DNA of 64,000 nt, taken from contig CASEKF010000033.1 in NCBI GenBank assembly GCA_949288455.1, forward strand, positions 1-64,000, in the 5' to 3' direction. Source of the stretch: an uncultured bacterium. GTDB taxonomy: Bacteria; Vulcanimicrobiota; CADAWZ01. The notes below the pieces were generated by a model. That model ran no database searches. It was not told where the DNA came from and saw only the letters and a program-made list of their open reading frames with translations. Each line of letters begins with the position of its first letter. Within the stretch, counting starts at the first letter, position 1. The translations under genes and the position numbers were made by a program. Of the stretch, positions 19,425-28,559 are shown in pieces.

Positions 19425-19886
19425 CTACTTTATTTCAACCTCAGCCGGAGCCACTACGTTCCCTGACGGTATGGAAATCGGAAATTTTGCGTTTTCAATT
19501 TTCCAACCGTGGTGAATTAAAATTCCTCTAAAAGGAGGATCCCCCGAAACGTTTCCCAACAGCCTAACTGACGCCGGACTGAATCCTTTTTCAACTTCTA
19601 CGCACGTATTCTCCGGTTCTTCTCTCAAACTTTTAAACTCTACGTAATCTCTTAAAGTCTTTCGACAACCTTCCTGAACGTTTCTAACTCCGGCTCCTAA
19701 CGCAGAGTCCGGAACGCCGGATAAATCCTCCATTAAAAAATCGATAAATCTACCGTCTCTCTGAAGAATAGAAAAAATTACCGCCGGCTCGCATAATTTG
19801 CCGTCTAAAGCCAATTCGACTTTTTTAAAAAGGTCGGCTGAAAAAAGCATTTTAAAAAAATATGTCAACGCCTTGACAAAACGCAT
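19425..19886 (-). CDS. DUF2760-like protein, first gene of the Hsp70 trio
   Basis: A 153-residue protein with a helical N-terminal half and a strand-rich end (FRGILIHHGWKIENAKFPI). From memory, this architecture and its place before two Hsp70 genes match the DUF2760 family, which has no assigned biochemical role. AAAGGAG before the ATG sets the start, and the short Hsp70 begins 17 bases after its stop. It is likely a cofactor or client adaptor of the two Hsp70-type ATPases, but this is inference from gene order only. Confidence 0.7.
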   Translation of the reverse strand: MRFVKALTYFFKMLFSADLFKKVELALDGKLCEPAVIFSILQRDGRFIDFLMEDLSGVPDSALGAGVRNVQEGCRKTLRDYVEFKSLREEPENTCVEVEKGFSPASVRLLGNVSGDPPFRGILIHHGWKIENAKFPISIPSGNVVAPAEVEIK

Positions 19887-20220
19887 AAAAACTCCTTTAA
19901 AAATATTTTCTTAAAATAATAATTTCTACCTATTTTTAAGAATATCTTTTAAAATTTATATTTTTAATCTAAATTTCAAACTTTAAACTGTTTCCAATCG
20001 TTTTCGACAAATCTCCTCAGTCAAACTTTCTATAAATTTACGCTCGTAATCGCTGTATTAGAATATTTCGATAAAACGTAAAAAAAATAACCGCATCGTA
20101 CCAAAAAAGGAAAAATATATAAAAATACAAAATACTAAACCTATATCTAAAAACATTCGATACGCCGTCTAAACATATCTATATAAATATTAAAATGCGT
20201 TATAAGAGGCTTGCTAAAAA
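19887..20220. other. Intergenic region between divergent genes
   Basis: This 334-base AT-rich gap lies between the divergently transcribed DUF2760-like gene and the zinc-ribbon membrane protein, so it must contain both promoters. I see no RNA gene, hairpin or strong -35/-10 pair in it. Confidence 0.6.
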
Positions 20221-21309
20221 ATGACAGACAAAATAAAAGACACTGAAAAAAACGCAAAAAAAACTTACGAACAATGTCCGAATTGCGGAGAAAGAATGGA
20301 TTTAAATCCGGAGTCAGGACGCCTAATCTGCGCTTTTTGCAATTATGAAGAACAGACCGAAGCTGCGGAGTCAAAACCTCAAAAAGCGAAAGAATTAAAT
20401 TTTGAAGACGTTGCCGCGGCGGAAAGCTGCGGTTGGCAAAAGGAATATAAATCTCTAAAATGCGGAGCCTGCAAAACGGAACTAATATGTCTCTCCGATC
20501 AAATACCGAGAACTTGCCCGTACTGCGGCTCGGATCAAATAAGAGAGGAAAACAACACACAAACTCTCGCTCCAAGAATATGCGAATTTGAACTAACGGC
20601 AAAACAGGCCGAAGAAAAATTTAAAAGCCGGAACAAAAACAACTGGCTCTATCCCAGCGAAATTCAGAAACACTTAAAAGCCGAGGCCTTTAAAGCAGTT
20701 TACTTTCCATACTGGATCTTCGACGTAAATACTTTTTCCAAATATCAAGCGGAATACGGGCTCACAAGAACGGAAACGGACGACGACGGAAATACGAAAA
20801 CGATCACAGACTGGTATCAAACTGACGGCTGTTATCAAGAATTTATCGAAAACCAACCTATATACGCGTCAAAAAGATACGATAAAAAAATTATTAAAGC
20901 TCTGGAGCCTTTTAACGCGGGCAAGAGCAAAGAGTTTAAACCTGAATATTTAAACGAACGCGCGGCGGAAAGATATCAAATAACCCTTAAAGAAAGTTGG
21001 GAAACGGCAATATCCGATATAAAAAGAAAATTAGAAAAGTCCATAGACGCCAGAATACGAAACAAAAATAAAGCAGACTCGGCAAGATGCATAATGTTTA
21101 CTACGGAATATTACGACTTAAAATATCAATATCTGTTATTGCCGGTATGGATATCGTCGTTCAAATACAAAGATCAAGACTATAGCGTTATAATAAACGG
21201 ACAAACCGGACAAGTATACGGAAAAGCGCCTGAATTAAAATCTAAAACGGCTCTGCTGACGGCCGCAATCATCTTAGTTCTGCTCATCGCGTTTTTCTTG
21301 TTTAAATAA
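20221..21309 (+). CDS. Zinc-ribbon protein with a C-terminal membrane anchor
   Basis: A 362-residue protein with two N-terminal zinc-binding modules: CPNCGERM paired with CAFC near residues 19-40, and CGACKTEL paired with CPYCGSDQ near residues 81-103. A globular middle follows with aromatic strands (YFPYWIFDVNTFSKY). One hydrophobic helix sits at the extreme C-terminus (LLTAAIILVLLIAFFLF), so this is a probable tail-anchored or type II membrane protein. Similar proteins are often annotated as TFIIB-type zinc-ribbon or PriA-like helicase proteins, but no helicase motif is present and those names mislead. The function is unknown. The RBS (GAGG) is rather far from the ATG. Confidence 0.8.
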   Translation: MTDKIKDTEKNAKKTYEQCPNCGERMDLNPESGRLICAFCNYEEQTEAAESKPQKAKELNFEDVAAAESCGWQKEYKSLKCGACKTELICLSDQIPRTCPYCGSDQIREENNTQTLAPRICEFELTAKQAEEKFKSRNKNNWLYPSEIQKHLKAEAFKAVYFPYWIFDVNTFSKYQAEYGLTRTETDDDGNTKTITDWYQTDGCYQEFIENQPIYASKRYDKKIIKALEPFNAGKSKEFKPEYLNERAAERYQITLKESWETAISDIKRKLEKSIDARIRNKNKADSARCIMFTTEYYDLKYQYLLLPVWISSFKYKDQDYSVIINGQTGQVYGKAPELKSKTALLTAAIILVLLIAFFLFK

Positions 21310-21340
21310 CGGTCGCATGTCCGCTTGTCATAAATAAACG

Positions 21341-21387
21341 TATAAATATAACGTCCTTTTTTATTTTTTTAGGACGTTATATTTATA
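21341..21387. terminator. AT-rich hairpin after the zinc-ribbon gene
   Basis: A 17-bp inverted repeat (arms 21341-21357 and 21371-21387, core ACGTCC/GGACGT) with a T-rich loop lies 30 bases after the stop codon. It has no clear U tract after the stem on the plus strand, so it is a likely but non-classical terminator. Confidence 0.6.
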
Positions 21388-21400
21388 CCCGGCAAAAAAA

Positions 21401-21435
21401 AATTGGAGAAAATCTAAGGGAGATTTTCTCCAATT
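21401..21435 (-). terminator. Intrinsic terminator after secF
   Basis: A 15-bp perfect inverted repeat (arms 21401-21415 and 21421-21435) is followed, in the minus direction, by a run of nine T residues. It ends the tgt-secD-secF transcription unit. Confidence 0.88.
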
Positions 21436-21460
21436 CAATATTAAACTATCTTAATTAGAG

Positions 21461-23191
21461 TTATCTTCTCTTCCTGCGAACGGCTCTTCGCGAAGTGCGT
21501 TTAGCCGGTTTAGCAGTCTTAGAAGGCTTATCTTCTTCTTGAGAAACCTCTTGATCGTCAAGCTCGTCATGTTCCGATTCCGGAGGAAGTTCTTCCGTAT
21601 CGGCGATTCTATTGGCTTCGCGTCTTTTCCTTTTAGACGCCGCCGCTTCCATCAAAGCTCCGCGTCTCTCCTGAGCCTTTTTCTCCTCTTCTTTTTTAAC
21701 TCTAGCTTCAAAAACGGAAAGACAGGAAGGCACCAGGAAAACGGAAGAGTAAGCTCCGGCGATGCAGCCTACTATCAAAGCGAACGCAAAGTTTTTCAAG
21801 GTAGCTCCGCCGAAGAAATATAAAGCGAACAAAGTTATCAAAACGGTAAGAAGAGTGTTTACGGAACGCGTCATCGTCAAATTACACGAAGTGTTAACCA
21901 CCTCGTCGAACGTCTGCTCCTTAAACAGGATCAAATCTTCTCTTACCCTATCGAAAATAACTATGGAATTCATAACTGAATAGCCGATGATAGTCATCAT
22001 CGCGGATACGAACGGCGAATCGAATTCGAGATCAAGAATGGCGTACACGCCAAGCATAATTATAAGGTCATGCAAAAGACCTATATCTGCGGCTAAGCCA
22101 TAATACCACTTATTATTAAATCTTACGGTTATATAGATAAGCTGCATGATCAAGGCTACCAATAAGGCTATCGCCGCTTTTTGAGCGAGCTCTTTGCCAA
22201 TCGACGGACCTATGCTCTCTTTTTTGAAAAGATAAATAGATCCGACTTTATTTTCTATTTTTTTACTTATCATAATCAGCAAATCGTTTATTTCATCATT
22301 AGCCAAACTGGTTCCGTCTTTCTTGGAAAGTCTTATAAAAGCCGCCTGAAAAGCGTCGCTGACGCCAACCAGCGAAATCGGAGGATCGATTGTTACGGAT
22401 ACTATTTCTAAATTTTCGTCAAAACTTCTCAGAAGATTCAATATATCGTTCTGATCGGCAAAAACAATCCGACGATTAACGACCGGCTCGGAAGCGTCCT
22501 CCTTTTTAGATTCTCCGGAATCAGACTGCTCGGAAGAATTTACGCCTGACTTCTCCTCGTCGGGGACATCTACGATAATAGAAGTAAAAAGTTCGGGATC
22601 CGATTCCAACATAACGGAAAAAGTAACCGTCCCGTCTTTTTCAACAAAGGAATCCTCAATAAAACGCACTTTTCCAAAACGATCGATAAAAGTCGCGGGA
22701 AGCCCCTTCAAATCAGCCGCCGAAAGCGATGCGTCAGGCTTCTTTAAAGTAAAAGTAACCTTATTCATGTTTTTTTCATAAACGACTACTTTAGGAGAAC
22801 CTTCGGGCTGAGTAATAGGATGTTTTAACTGACGCTTTTCGTCCGAAATTTCCGAATTATATTGCTCTACAACGTCCGATATCAAAGACGGTATAGCGCT
22901 TTTTTCCTGTTTGCCTACCGGGAAACCTACTTCAAGCATCGTTCCGCCGGTAAATTCAAGAGAAAGATTAAGGCCGCTTGAAAAAATCTGATATACGATA
23001 AATATTAAGCATAAGGCCGTAATAATACCTGAAAAAGTAAAAAAAGTATTTTTATGCCCTACTATTTTTATAGGTTGTTTTCTAAAACGTCTGGTGTAAA
23101 AGGCCAGCCAAAACATGATGGCTATAACAACAAGCATTAACGTTACGTTAGTCGCGTTTAATTGCTTTACAAAAATCTCTAAAAAATTCAT
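21461..23191 (-). CDS. secF: Protein translocase subunit SecF (long form)
   Basis: SecF works with SecD to complete protein export through SecYEG using the proton gradient. Recognisable parts are LSLEFTGGTMLEV in the first periplasmic region and the C-terminal transmembrane block (KAAIALLVALIMQLIYITVRF, FDRVREDL, LMTRSVNTLLTVLITL-type segments). At 576 residues it is much longer than the usual ~300. An extra N-terminal hydrophobic helix lies at ~17-33, the periplasmic domain contains an acidic Ser/Glu-rich insertion around residues 215-235, and the C-terminal tail of ~90 residues is highly charged and ends in Arg/Lys clusters. It follows secD by 13 bases. Confidence 0.93.
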   Translation of the reverse strand: MNFLEIFVKQLNATNVTLMLVVIAIMFWLAFYTRRFRKQPIKIVGHKNTFFTFSGIITALCLIFIVYQIFSSGLNLSLEFTGGTMLEVGFPVGKQEKSAIPSLISDVVEQYNSEISDEKRQLKHPITQPEGSPKVVVYEKNMNKVTFTLKKPDASLSAADLKGLPATFIDRFGKVRFIEDSFVEKDGTVTFSVMLESDPELFTSIIVDVPDEEKSGVNSSEQSDSGESKKEDASEPVVNRRIVFADQNDILNLLRSFDENLEIVSVTIDPPISLVGVSDAFQAAFIRLSKKDGTSLANDEINDLLIMISKKIENKVGSIYLFKKESIGPSIGKELAQKAAIALLVALIMQLIYITVRFNNKWYYGLAADIGLLHDLIIMLGVYAILDLEFDSPFVSAMMTIIGYSVMNSIVIFDRVREDLILFKEQTFDEVVNTSCNLTMTRSVNTLLTVLITLFALYFFGGATLKNFAFALIVGCIAGAYSSVFLVPSCLSVFEARVKKEEEKKAQERRGALMEAAASKRKRREANRIADTEELPPESEHDELDDQEVSQEEDKPSKTAKPAKRTSRRAVRRKRR

Positions 23192-23204
23192 CGTTCACTC
23201 CTCC

Positions 23205-24464
23205 CTATTCCCCATAGTGTTTCCTATTGGTATCCCAATTATTAAGGAATATGGTATCTACGAACACTCTCGTACCGACAGTCGCGGTGATAAGGCTCCA
23301 GAAAGTTCCTATCATAAGAGTAAGACCAAAGCCTTTCATCGAGGTAGCTCCAAGCACATATATCATCAAGGCTCCTATAAAAGTAGTTACATGACTATCA
23401 AGAATAGGATCGAAAGCTCTTTTGAAACCGATTTCTATTGAAGATTTAAGACTCTTTCCCTGCCATAACTCTTCTTTAATTCTCTCAAAAATAAGAACGT
23501 TAGCGTCTACGGCCATGCCTATCGATAAAATAAATCCGGCTATACCGGGAAGCGTTAAAACAAAACCGCCTACCACCATAGTAGCGAGAGTAACTATAGT
23601 GTAAACTATCAAAGCTATATCGGCCGTAAATCCGAGAACTCTGTAATAGAACAACATAAAAAAACATACGACCAACAGTCCTATAACTCCGGCGGCCAAA
23701 CTTGACATAAGAGATTCTTGCCCAAGCATCGGATCAACCGTCATACTCTCAAGAATTTCTACGTTAAGAGGAAGCGAACCTGAATTCATCAAAACTTTCA
23801 ACTCTTCGCACTCTTCGATGGTCATGGATCCGCCGCTGATAGTGCCGCTGCCTCCGGTAATGACGCTCTGTACCACGGGAGCGCTTATTTCCTTATTGTC
23901 AAACCATATTGCCAGAGGTTTATTAAGATTATCTCTCGTAATCTGAGCAAACCTTTCGGCTCCTTTTGAGTCAAAGGTAAAAGACACATAAGGCTTACCG
24001 GAAGCGTCTATGCCGACGTTAGCGGAATTAGGTTTTAAAGAAGCTCCCGTAATAACGGTTTTCCAAGCGTTAGTCCCCAAAGAAAGCACTTTAAACTCTA
24101 AAACTCCAACTTTTTTTACAAGGGCTTCGGCTTTCTTAACGTCTGTTTCTTCGGGAATTTCTATTATAAGACGATCGACTCCCTCTCGCTGAATCAAAAT
24201 TTCCTTAGTGCCGTCAGGATTAAGTCTTTTTTCAAAAATTCCGATAGCGGTAGCTATATTGACGTCGTTTACCGGTATAGTTTCCCCCGTCTCATAGCTT
24301 ACCATAGGCTTAAGCTGCAAAGCTATATGAGTGCCCGATCTCAAATCCAATCCAAGCTTAATATTAAACTTCTTTAAAGCGGGGTTGTAAATTAGGTATA
24401 AGCCTAAAATCGAAATTGCCGCTATAAAAACTAGGTAAATCCAATTTTTATTTCTGTCAGTCAT
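23205..24464 (-). CDS. secD: Protein translocase subunit SecD
   Basis: SecD, 419 residues, partner of SecF in late steps of Sec export. Visible features are an N-terminal membrane helix, GLDLRSGTHIALQL (family signature), the periplasmic P1 head, and a C-terminal six-helix region containing GMAVDANVLIFERIKEEL, the site of the conserved Asp/Glu pair needed for proton-driven action. It is somewhat shorter than E. coli SecD (615), as in many other phyla. Gene order is tgt, secD, secF; yajC, often found between tgt and secD, is absent, and a 209-base gap takes its place. Confidence 0.95.
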   Translation of the reverse strand: MTDRNKNWIYLVFIAAISILGLYLIYNPALKKFNIKLGLDLRSGTHIALQLKPMVSYETGETIPVNDVNIATAIGIFEKRLNPDGTKEILIQREGVDRLIIEIPEETDVKKAEALVKKVGVLEFKVLSLGTNAWKTVITGASLKPNSANVGIDASGKPYVSFTFDSKGAERFAQITRDNLNKPLAIWFDNKEISAPVVQSVITGGSGTISGGSMTIEECEELKVLMNSGSLPLNVEILESMTVDPMLGQESLMSSLAAGVIGLLVVCFFMLFYYRVLGFTADIALIVYTIVTLATMVVGGFVLTLPGIAGFILSIGMAVDANVLIFERIKEELWQGKSLKSSIEIGFKRAFDPILDSHVTTFIGALMIYVLGATSMKGFGLTLMIGTFWSLITATVGTRVFVDTIFLNNWDTNRKHYGE

Positions 24465-24673
24465 GACATTCTCCTTTCTATAAAAAACTACGAAAACACA
24501 AGACGCCGTCTTCCGCCGATAAACTCCGCAAGCTGGAAAAATCTTTGAAAATACCTTATAAAACTCGCTTTTATCATGCTAAAAGCGTTCGTAAAAACTA
24601 AAAAGCTCCGTTAGTAGTCATATACCGGACAGAAGAAGCGAAAATTTTAAAATTATAAAATTCTGATTGAACT

Positions 24674-25792
24674 TCAACTCCTCTCCGCGTCGCTAAAATA
24701 TTTTTCCAAAAAATCCTTTTTAAATTCAGAAAATCTTTTTTCTAAAATAGACAACCTTATTTCCCGCATAAGAGAACATAAAAAATATAAATTATGGATA
24801 GAAGCCAATTCCGGACCCAGCATCTCGTCTACCATAAAAAGATGACGCAAATAAGCTCTTGAAAAATTAGAGCATGCATAACAGCCGCATCCTTCTTCAA
24901 CCGGGATATCGGAAAACTTATGTCTGGAATTTTTAATGACAAGCTTGCCGAAGCGAGTCATAAATGTTCCGGTTCTTGCAGTTCTGGTCGGCAAAACGCA
25001 ATCGAACATATCGACTCCTCTTTCGACCGCTTCAAGAATATCCTCCGGAGCTCCTACTCCCATGAGGTATCTGGGCTTATTCTTAGGAACGTAAGGAGTA
25101 GTCTGCTCAAGAACCGAATACATAACGGGCTTTGCTTCTCCCACGCTTAACCCGCCGATGGAAAAACCGGAAAAATCGCCTTGAGATAAAGTCTCCGCGC
25201 TGATTTTTCTTAAATCAGGATACATCCCTCCTTGAATTATGCCGAACAAACGATTGTTCGAAGTTTTCGCTTTCAAACATCTGAACGCCCAGTCATGCGT
25301 TCTCTTTAAAGACTGTTTGACATACTCATGATCCGAAGAGGGAGGAACGCATTCGTCTATAGGCATCATGATATCGCTGCCAAAAGCTTCTTGAAACCCG
25401 ATTACGTTTTCCGGAGAAAACATATGAAGAGAACCGTCTATATGACTTCTAAACGTAACTCCTTCGTCGGTTATGGAAATTCTATCCCTAAGGCTGAAAA
25501 CCTGAAAACCTCCGCTATCAGTTAAAATTCCTTTTTTCCAGTTCATAAACTTATGAAGTCCTCCCATTTTTCTGATAAGTTCATGTCCCGGGCGAAGATA
25601 TAAATGATAAGTATTTGACAGGACGATAGGGAAACCTATTTCTTCTATGTCTCTCGGGAAAAGGCCCTTAACCGTAGCCTGAGTTCCAACGGGCATAAAG
25701 ACCGGAGTCTCCGCTTCAAATCTATCGGTTTTCAAAATTCCGGTTCTGGCTCCGCCGTCTTCCGACGTCACGGTAAAAAAATTGCCTGGCAT
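24674..25792 (-). CDS. tgt: Queuine tRNA-ribosyltransferase
   Basis: Tgt exchanges guanine 34 for a queuosine precursor in tRNAs with GUN anticodons; the window's own tRNA-His (GUG) is such a substrate. The 372-residue protein has the catalytic DSGGFQVFSL segment, the second catalytic aspartate region DCVLPTRTARTG, and zinc ligands C-x-C-x-x-C with His in GCGCYACSNFSRAYLRHL. All are intact. It begins the tgt-secD-secF cluster, a common bacterial arrangement. Confidence 0.96.
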   Translation of the reverse strand: MPGNFFTVTSEDGGARTGILKTDRFEAETPVFMPVGTQATVKGLFPRDIEEIGFPIVLSNTYHLYLRPGHELIRKMGGLHKFMNWKKGILTDSGGFQVFSLRDRISITDEGVTFRSHIDGSLHMFSPENVIGFQEAFGSDIMMPIDECVPPSSDHEYVKQSLKRTHDWAFRCLKAKTSNNRLFGIIQGGMYPDLRKISAETLSQGDFSGFSIGGLSVGEAKPVMYSVLEQTTPYVPKNKPRYLMGVGAPEDILEAVERGVDMFDCVLPTRTARTGTFMTRFGKLVIKNSRHKFSDIPVEEGCGCYACSNFSRAYLRHLFMVDEMLGPELASIHNLYFLCSLMREIRLSILEKRFSEFKKDFLEKYFSDAERS

Positions 25793-25882
25793 ATAAGCTA
25801 CCCTCTCGATAAAAATAATAATAAAAACCCTCTCGCCGCGGCCAAGTGCCGAAACAAAAGGGAATTAAAAAGCTAATAACTA

Positions 25883-26881
25883 TTAGTTTTCAGAAGCTTC
25901 TTTCTCCTTCTCCGGCCATATGAAAGAAGCTAAAATTCCGCATAAAAGCAAACCGAGCACAACGAACAGGCTGATCTCCGGAGTGGGCTTCAGAAACGAA
26001 ACGTCCAGATTAAAATTAAATATTTTTTTGACATACATATCGTAAAGACCGGTGATCAACATCTTATAACCTATAAACGCAAGAATGGCGACAACGGCTT
26101 TTTCCAGATGACACAATTTATTTTTCGCGGCGGCCAACATAAAATACATGCTTCTTAAACCCAAGATAGCAAAAATATTTGAAGTGTAAACCAAAAATAA
26201 ATTATCGGTCACCGCTATTATAGCCGGAACGGAATCGAAAGCAAACATTATATCGGCTATTTCAATAACTATAAGACACATCAAAAGAGGGGTTGCCAAA
26301 AGCTTTCCGTCAACTTTAGTAAAAAAATTATGTCCGACCATTTTATTGTTAATCGGAATAAATTTTTTAGTCAGATGAACGGACCAATGATTACTGTAAT
26401 CCTCTATTTCTTCATGACCGCCCTTCATAGACTCAAACATTTTCCAAGCGCTCCATAAGATGAACACCGCGAAAACAAGCATAGCGATCCACCCTAAAAG
26501 ATGTATCAGCGTAGTGCCCGCCAGAATAAAAACAAGCCTAAATACGATCGCTCCTATTATTCCAAAATAAAGAACTCTATGTTGAAATTCGTCTTTAACG
26601 GCGAAATTTGCGAAAATAGCCATCATAACGAATAAGTTGTCGACAGATAAAGATTTTTCTAAAACATACCCCGTAAGATAGAGATAGGAATCTTCCGCGC
26701 CATGTTTAAGCCATATATAGCCGGCAAAAGCAATAGCTAAAACTACCCAGAAAATCGTCCATAAAGTAGCGTTTTTAACAGATATAGCCTCGTCCTTTTT
26801 ATGAGCGTATAAATCTATAAGAAGGCAAACGATAACAAGAATAAAAAAACAGCTAAGCTCGATCCATGAATATCCGCCCAT
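25883..26881 (-). CDS. TerC/Alx-family membrane protein
   Basis: A 332-residue integral membrane protein with about nine helices. The family signature YLTGYVLEKSLSVDNLFVM is present, with the acidic residues (Glu, Asp) in the membrane, and the second half repeats the pattern in EIADIMFAFDSVPAIIAVT. Members such as Alx and MeeY/MeeF-type exporters handle Mn(II), and TerC is linked to tellurium resistance. Which metal applies here is unknown, and there is no yybP-ykoY riboswitch in the 95-base upstream gap that I can see. The length is usual for the Alx branch. Confidence 0.88.
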   Translation of the reverse strand: MGGYSWIELSCFFILVIVCLLIDLYAHKKDEAISVKNATLWTIFWVVLAIAFAGYIWLKHGAEDSYLYLTGYVLEKSLSVDNLFVMMAIFANFAVKDEFQHRVLYFGIIGAIVFRLVFILAGTTLIHLLGWIAMLVFAVFILWSAWKMFESMKGGHEEIEDYSNHWSVHLTKKFIPINNKMVGHNFFTKVDGKLLATPLLMCLIVIEIADIMFAFDSVPAIIAVTDNLFLVYTSNIFAILGLRSMYFMLAAAKNKLCHLEKAVVAILAFIGYKMLITGLYDMYVKKIFNFNLDVSFLKPTPEISLFVVLGLLLCGILASFIWPEKEKEASEN

Positions 26882-26976
26882 CGTACAAATTCTCCTGAGT
26901 ATTTATGTTTATTAATTTATAAATCAAAAACTGACTTCACAAAATAGTTTCGTCTTAAGACATTCGTCAGATATCT

Positions 26977-27642
26977 CTACTGTTTGCCTATATCTCCTAT
27001 GAGAGTTCGAATAGGAATCATGCTGTAGGGATGCTCCGCAAGAAATCTCACTTGCTTATCTATAGTCGCGATAACGCCTATTCCGTTAACTCTTCCGCTT
27101 CTTCTATGAACTTCGTCTATAATAATTTTTAACGTATACCCCGATCCTATAAACTCATCCAATATGTAAACGTTTTTATTTGCGAAATCTATTCCCGACG
27201 AGAAAGACACTTTTTCTACGGTAACGGTGCCGTCCGGATTGTAAACCTTAGCTCGTTTGGCTTCGGCTACGCTTATTTCTCTCATAGTATAGACAAATCT
27301 AGAAAGAAGCTCTCCGGCATGATCTACTACGAGAACTATATCGGTATTAGGCCAAGGCATCATCGCAAGCGAAGCGCATATCCCGGCATATTCCGAGCCG
27401 TTTCTGAATTCGTTTCTTTCTTCCGGCGAAAGATTGGCGAAACGCTTAAGATCTGTTTTTGGATGAAGCAGCACGGTAGCGGAATATCCGTCGAAAAACT
27501 CTACGTTTTTCTCCGTAGAAGGATGTACGTTTACGATAGAAACTCTGAGATCAAAGCTATCCGAATCTTTTTGGAAAACTGCCCCTCCCTCGATATAACC
27601 GGGCATGCACTGCGATATTTTAGGGATATAAATGGACTCCAT
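26977..27642 (-). CDS. Phosphoribosyltransferase-like protein
   Basis: A 221-residue protein whose C-terminal half looks like a type I phosphoribosyltransferase. The segment NVYILDEFIGSGYTLKIII (residues ~166-184) resembles the PRPP-binding loop, with one acidic residue replaced. It is followed by GRVNGIGVIATID, the usual next strand. The N-terminal half is family-specific and not recognised. No specific base or sugar substrate can be named, and the unusual loop could mean a regulatory, non-catalytic protein. It follows a small membrane protein gene on the same strand by 12 bases, suggesting joint expression. Confidence 0.6.
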   Translation of the reverse strand: MESIYIPKISQCMPGYIEGGAVFQKDSDSFDLRVSIVNVHPSTEKNVEFFDGYSATVLLHPKTDLKRFANLSPEERNEFRNGSEYAGICASLAMMPWPNTDIVLVVDHAGELLSRFVYTMREISVAEAKRAKVYNPDGTVTVEKVSFSSGIDFANKNVYILDEFIGSGYTLKIIIDEVHRRSGRVNGIGVIATIDKQVRFLAEHPYSMIPIRTLIGDIGKQ

Positions 27643-27654
27643 ATAAACCTCTTG

Positions 27655-28161
27655 TCAAATATGTATTACGTCTTTTTTCATAGCGGACTTTTTAGCCGTA
27701 TTTATTATTTTTTCCATTTCGTTATACTTATCGAAAAAAAGCGAATCTATGTATATATATTTTCCGTCGTCTTTTTTATCGTCTTTAAACAACACGCATT
27801 TATAAAATAATTCCTGAGCTATATAGAAAGGAAAATCCTTCCATTCCGCTCTAATATGAGTTTTTCCCGAAATAAATTCAAAAAAGACCGGCGTAAGGAT
27901 AACTTTCTTTTTTAAATTAACGATTAAAGCGCAGAAAGACGGCACAATTATTAAAACGGCCGATAACGCAAGAATAAGCAAAACGATAATTTTAGAATCG
28001 TCGACTTTGGAAAGACTATCCAAAACGTCTAAGGTGCGATACGCCAAATAGATAAAAACGGCGAAGCAAACGAATAAAAACAAAATAAATTTAGAAGGAT
28101 TAGATTTATATTCTTTTTTTAACTCTTTCGATTGTACCTGAGCTCTGCGAAACATTAACAA
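27655..28161 (-). CDS. Small protein with two membrane helices (unknown)
   Basis: A 168-residue protein. A charged N-terminus is followed by two hydrophobic helices (FILFLFVCFAVFIYLAY at ~26-42 and IIVLLILALSAVLIIVPSFCALIV at ~58-81). The rest is a soluble domain rich in aromatic and acidic residues, resembling the PH-like domains found after membrane pairs in many uncharacterised bacterial proteins. It has no recognised name. It precedes the phosphoribosyltransferase-like gene by 12 bases. Confidence 0.7.
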   Translation of the reverse strand: MLMFRRAQVQSKELKKEYKSNPSKFILFLFVCFAVFIYLAYRTLDVLDSLSKVDDSKIIVLLILALSAVLIIVPSFCALIVNLKKKVILTPVFFEFISGKTHIRAEWKDFPFYIAQELFYKCVLFKDDKKDDGKYIYIDSLFFDKYNEMEKIINTAKKSAMKKDVIHI

Positions 28162-28559
28162 GATCCTTAACGTTTTTTTAATTATAAAATATCTATACTA
28201 AAGCTACATGCTAATTAAAGTTATAAAATGGAAATTTTATTTATGTTCTACCATTATCCGCCTAACTCCTTTAATATTAATCGGGCATAAATATTTTAGC
28301 GCGAATCTTACGTTAAAGAATTCCGCGGCATATAGGCTTATATATCGAGCGAGAGTCGACAAAATCAAATTAAAATCAAAATAAAACCGCCGCGCAAAAT
28401 AAAAATAAAGGCGACTTTCGCGGAAAGATTACATTTTTAAATAAAGAAAAGGGAAAATAAGAAAACGTCAAGAAGTTAATGCAGAAATTTTGGAATTTTC
28501 TGTATCTTAAAAAAACTCAGCCTATTTTTATTTACAATCGATATAAAACAATAAAATTT
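28162..28559. other. Intergenic region between divergent genes
   Basis: About 400 AT-rich bases separate the small membrane protein (minus) from the sugar isomerase (plus). An in-frame extension of the isomerase back to 28479 exists but has no homology-like content. Otherwise I see no RNA gene, repeat or clear promoter. Confidence 0.6.

Noticed and set aside
26882-26976. Manganese (yybP-ykoY) riboswitch before the terC-like gene
   Set aside because: The 95-base gap has no matching stem pattern that I can see.
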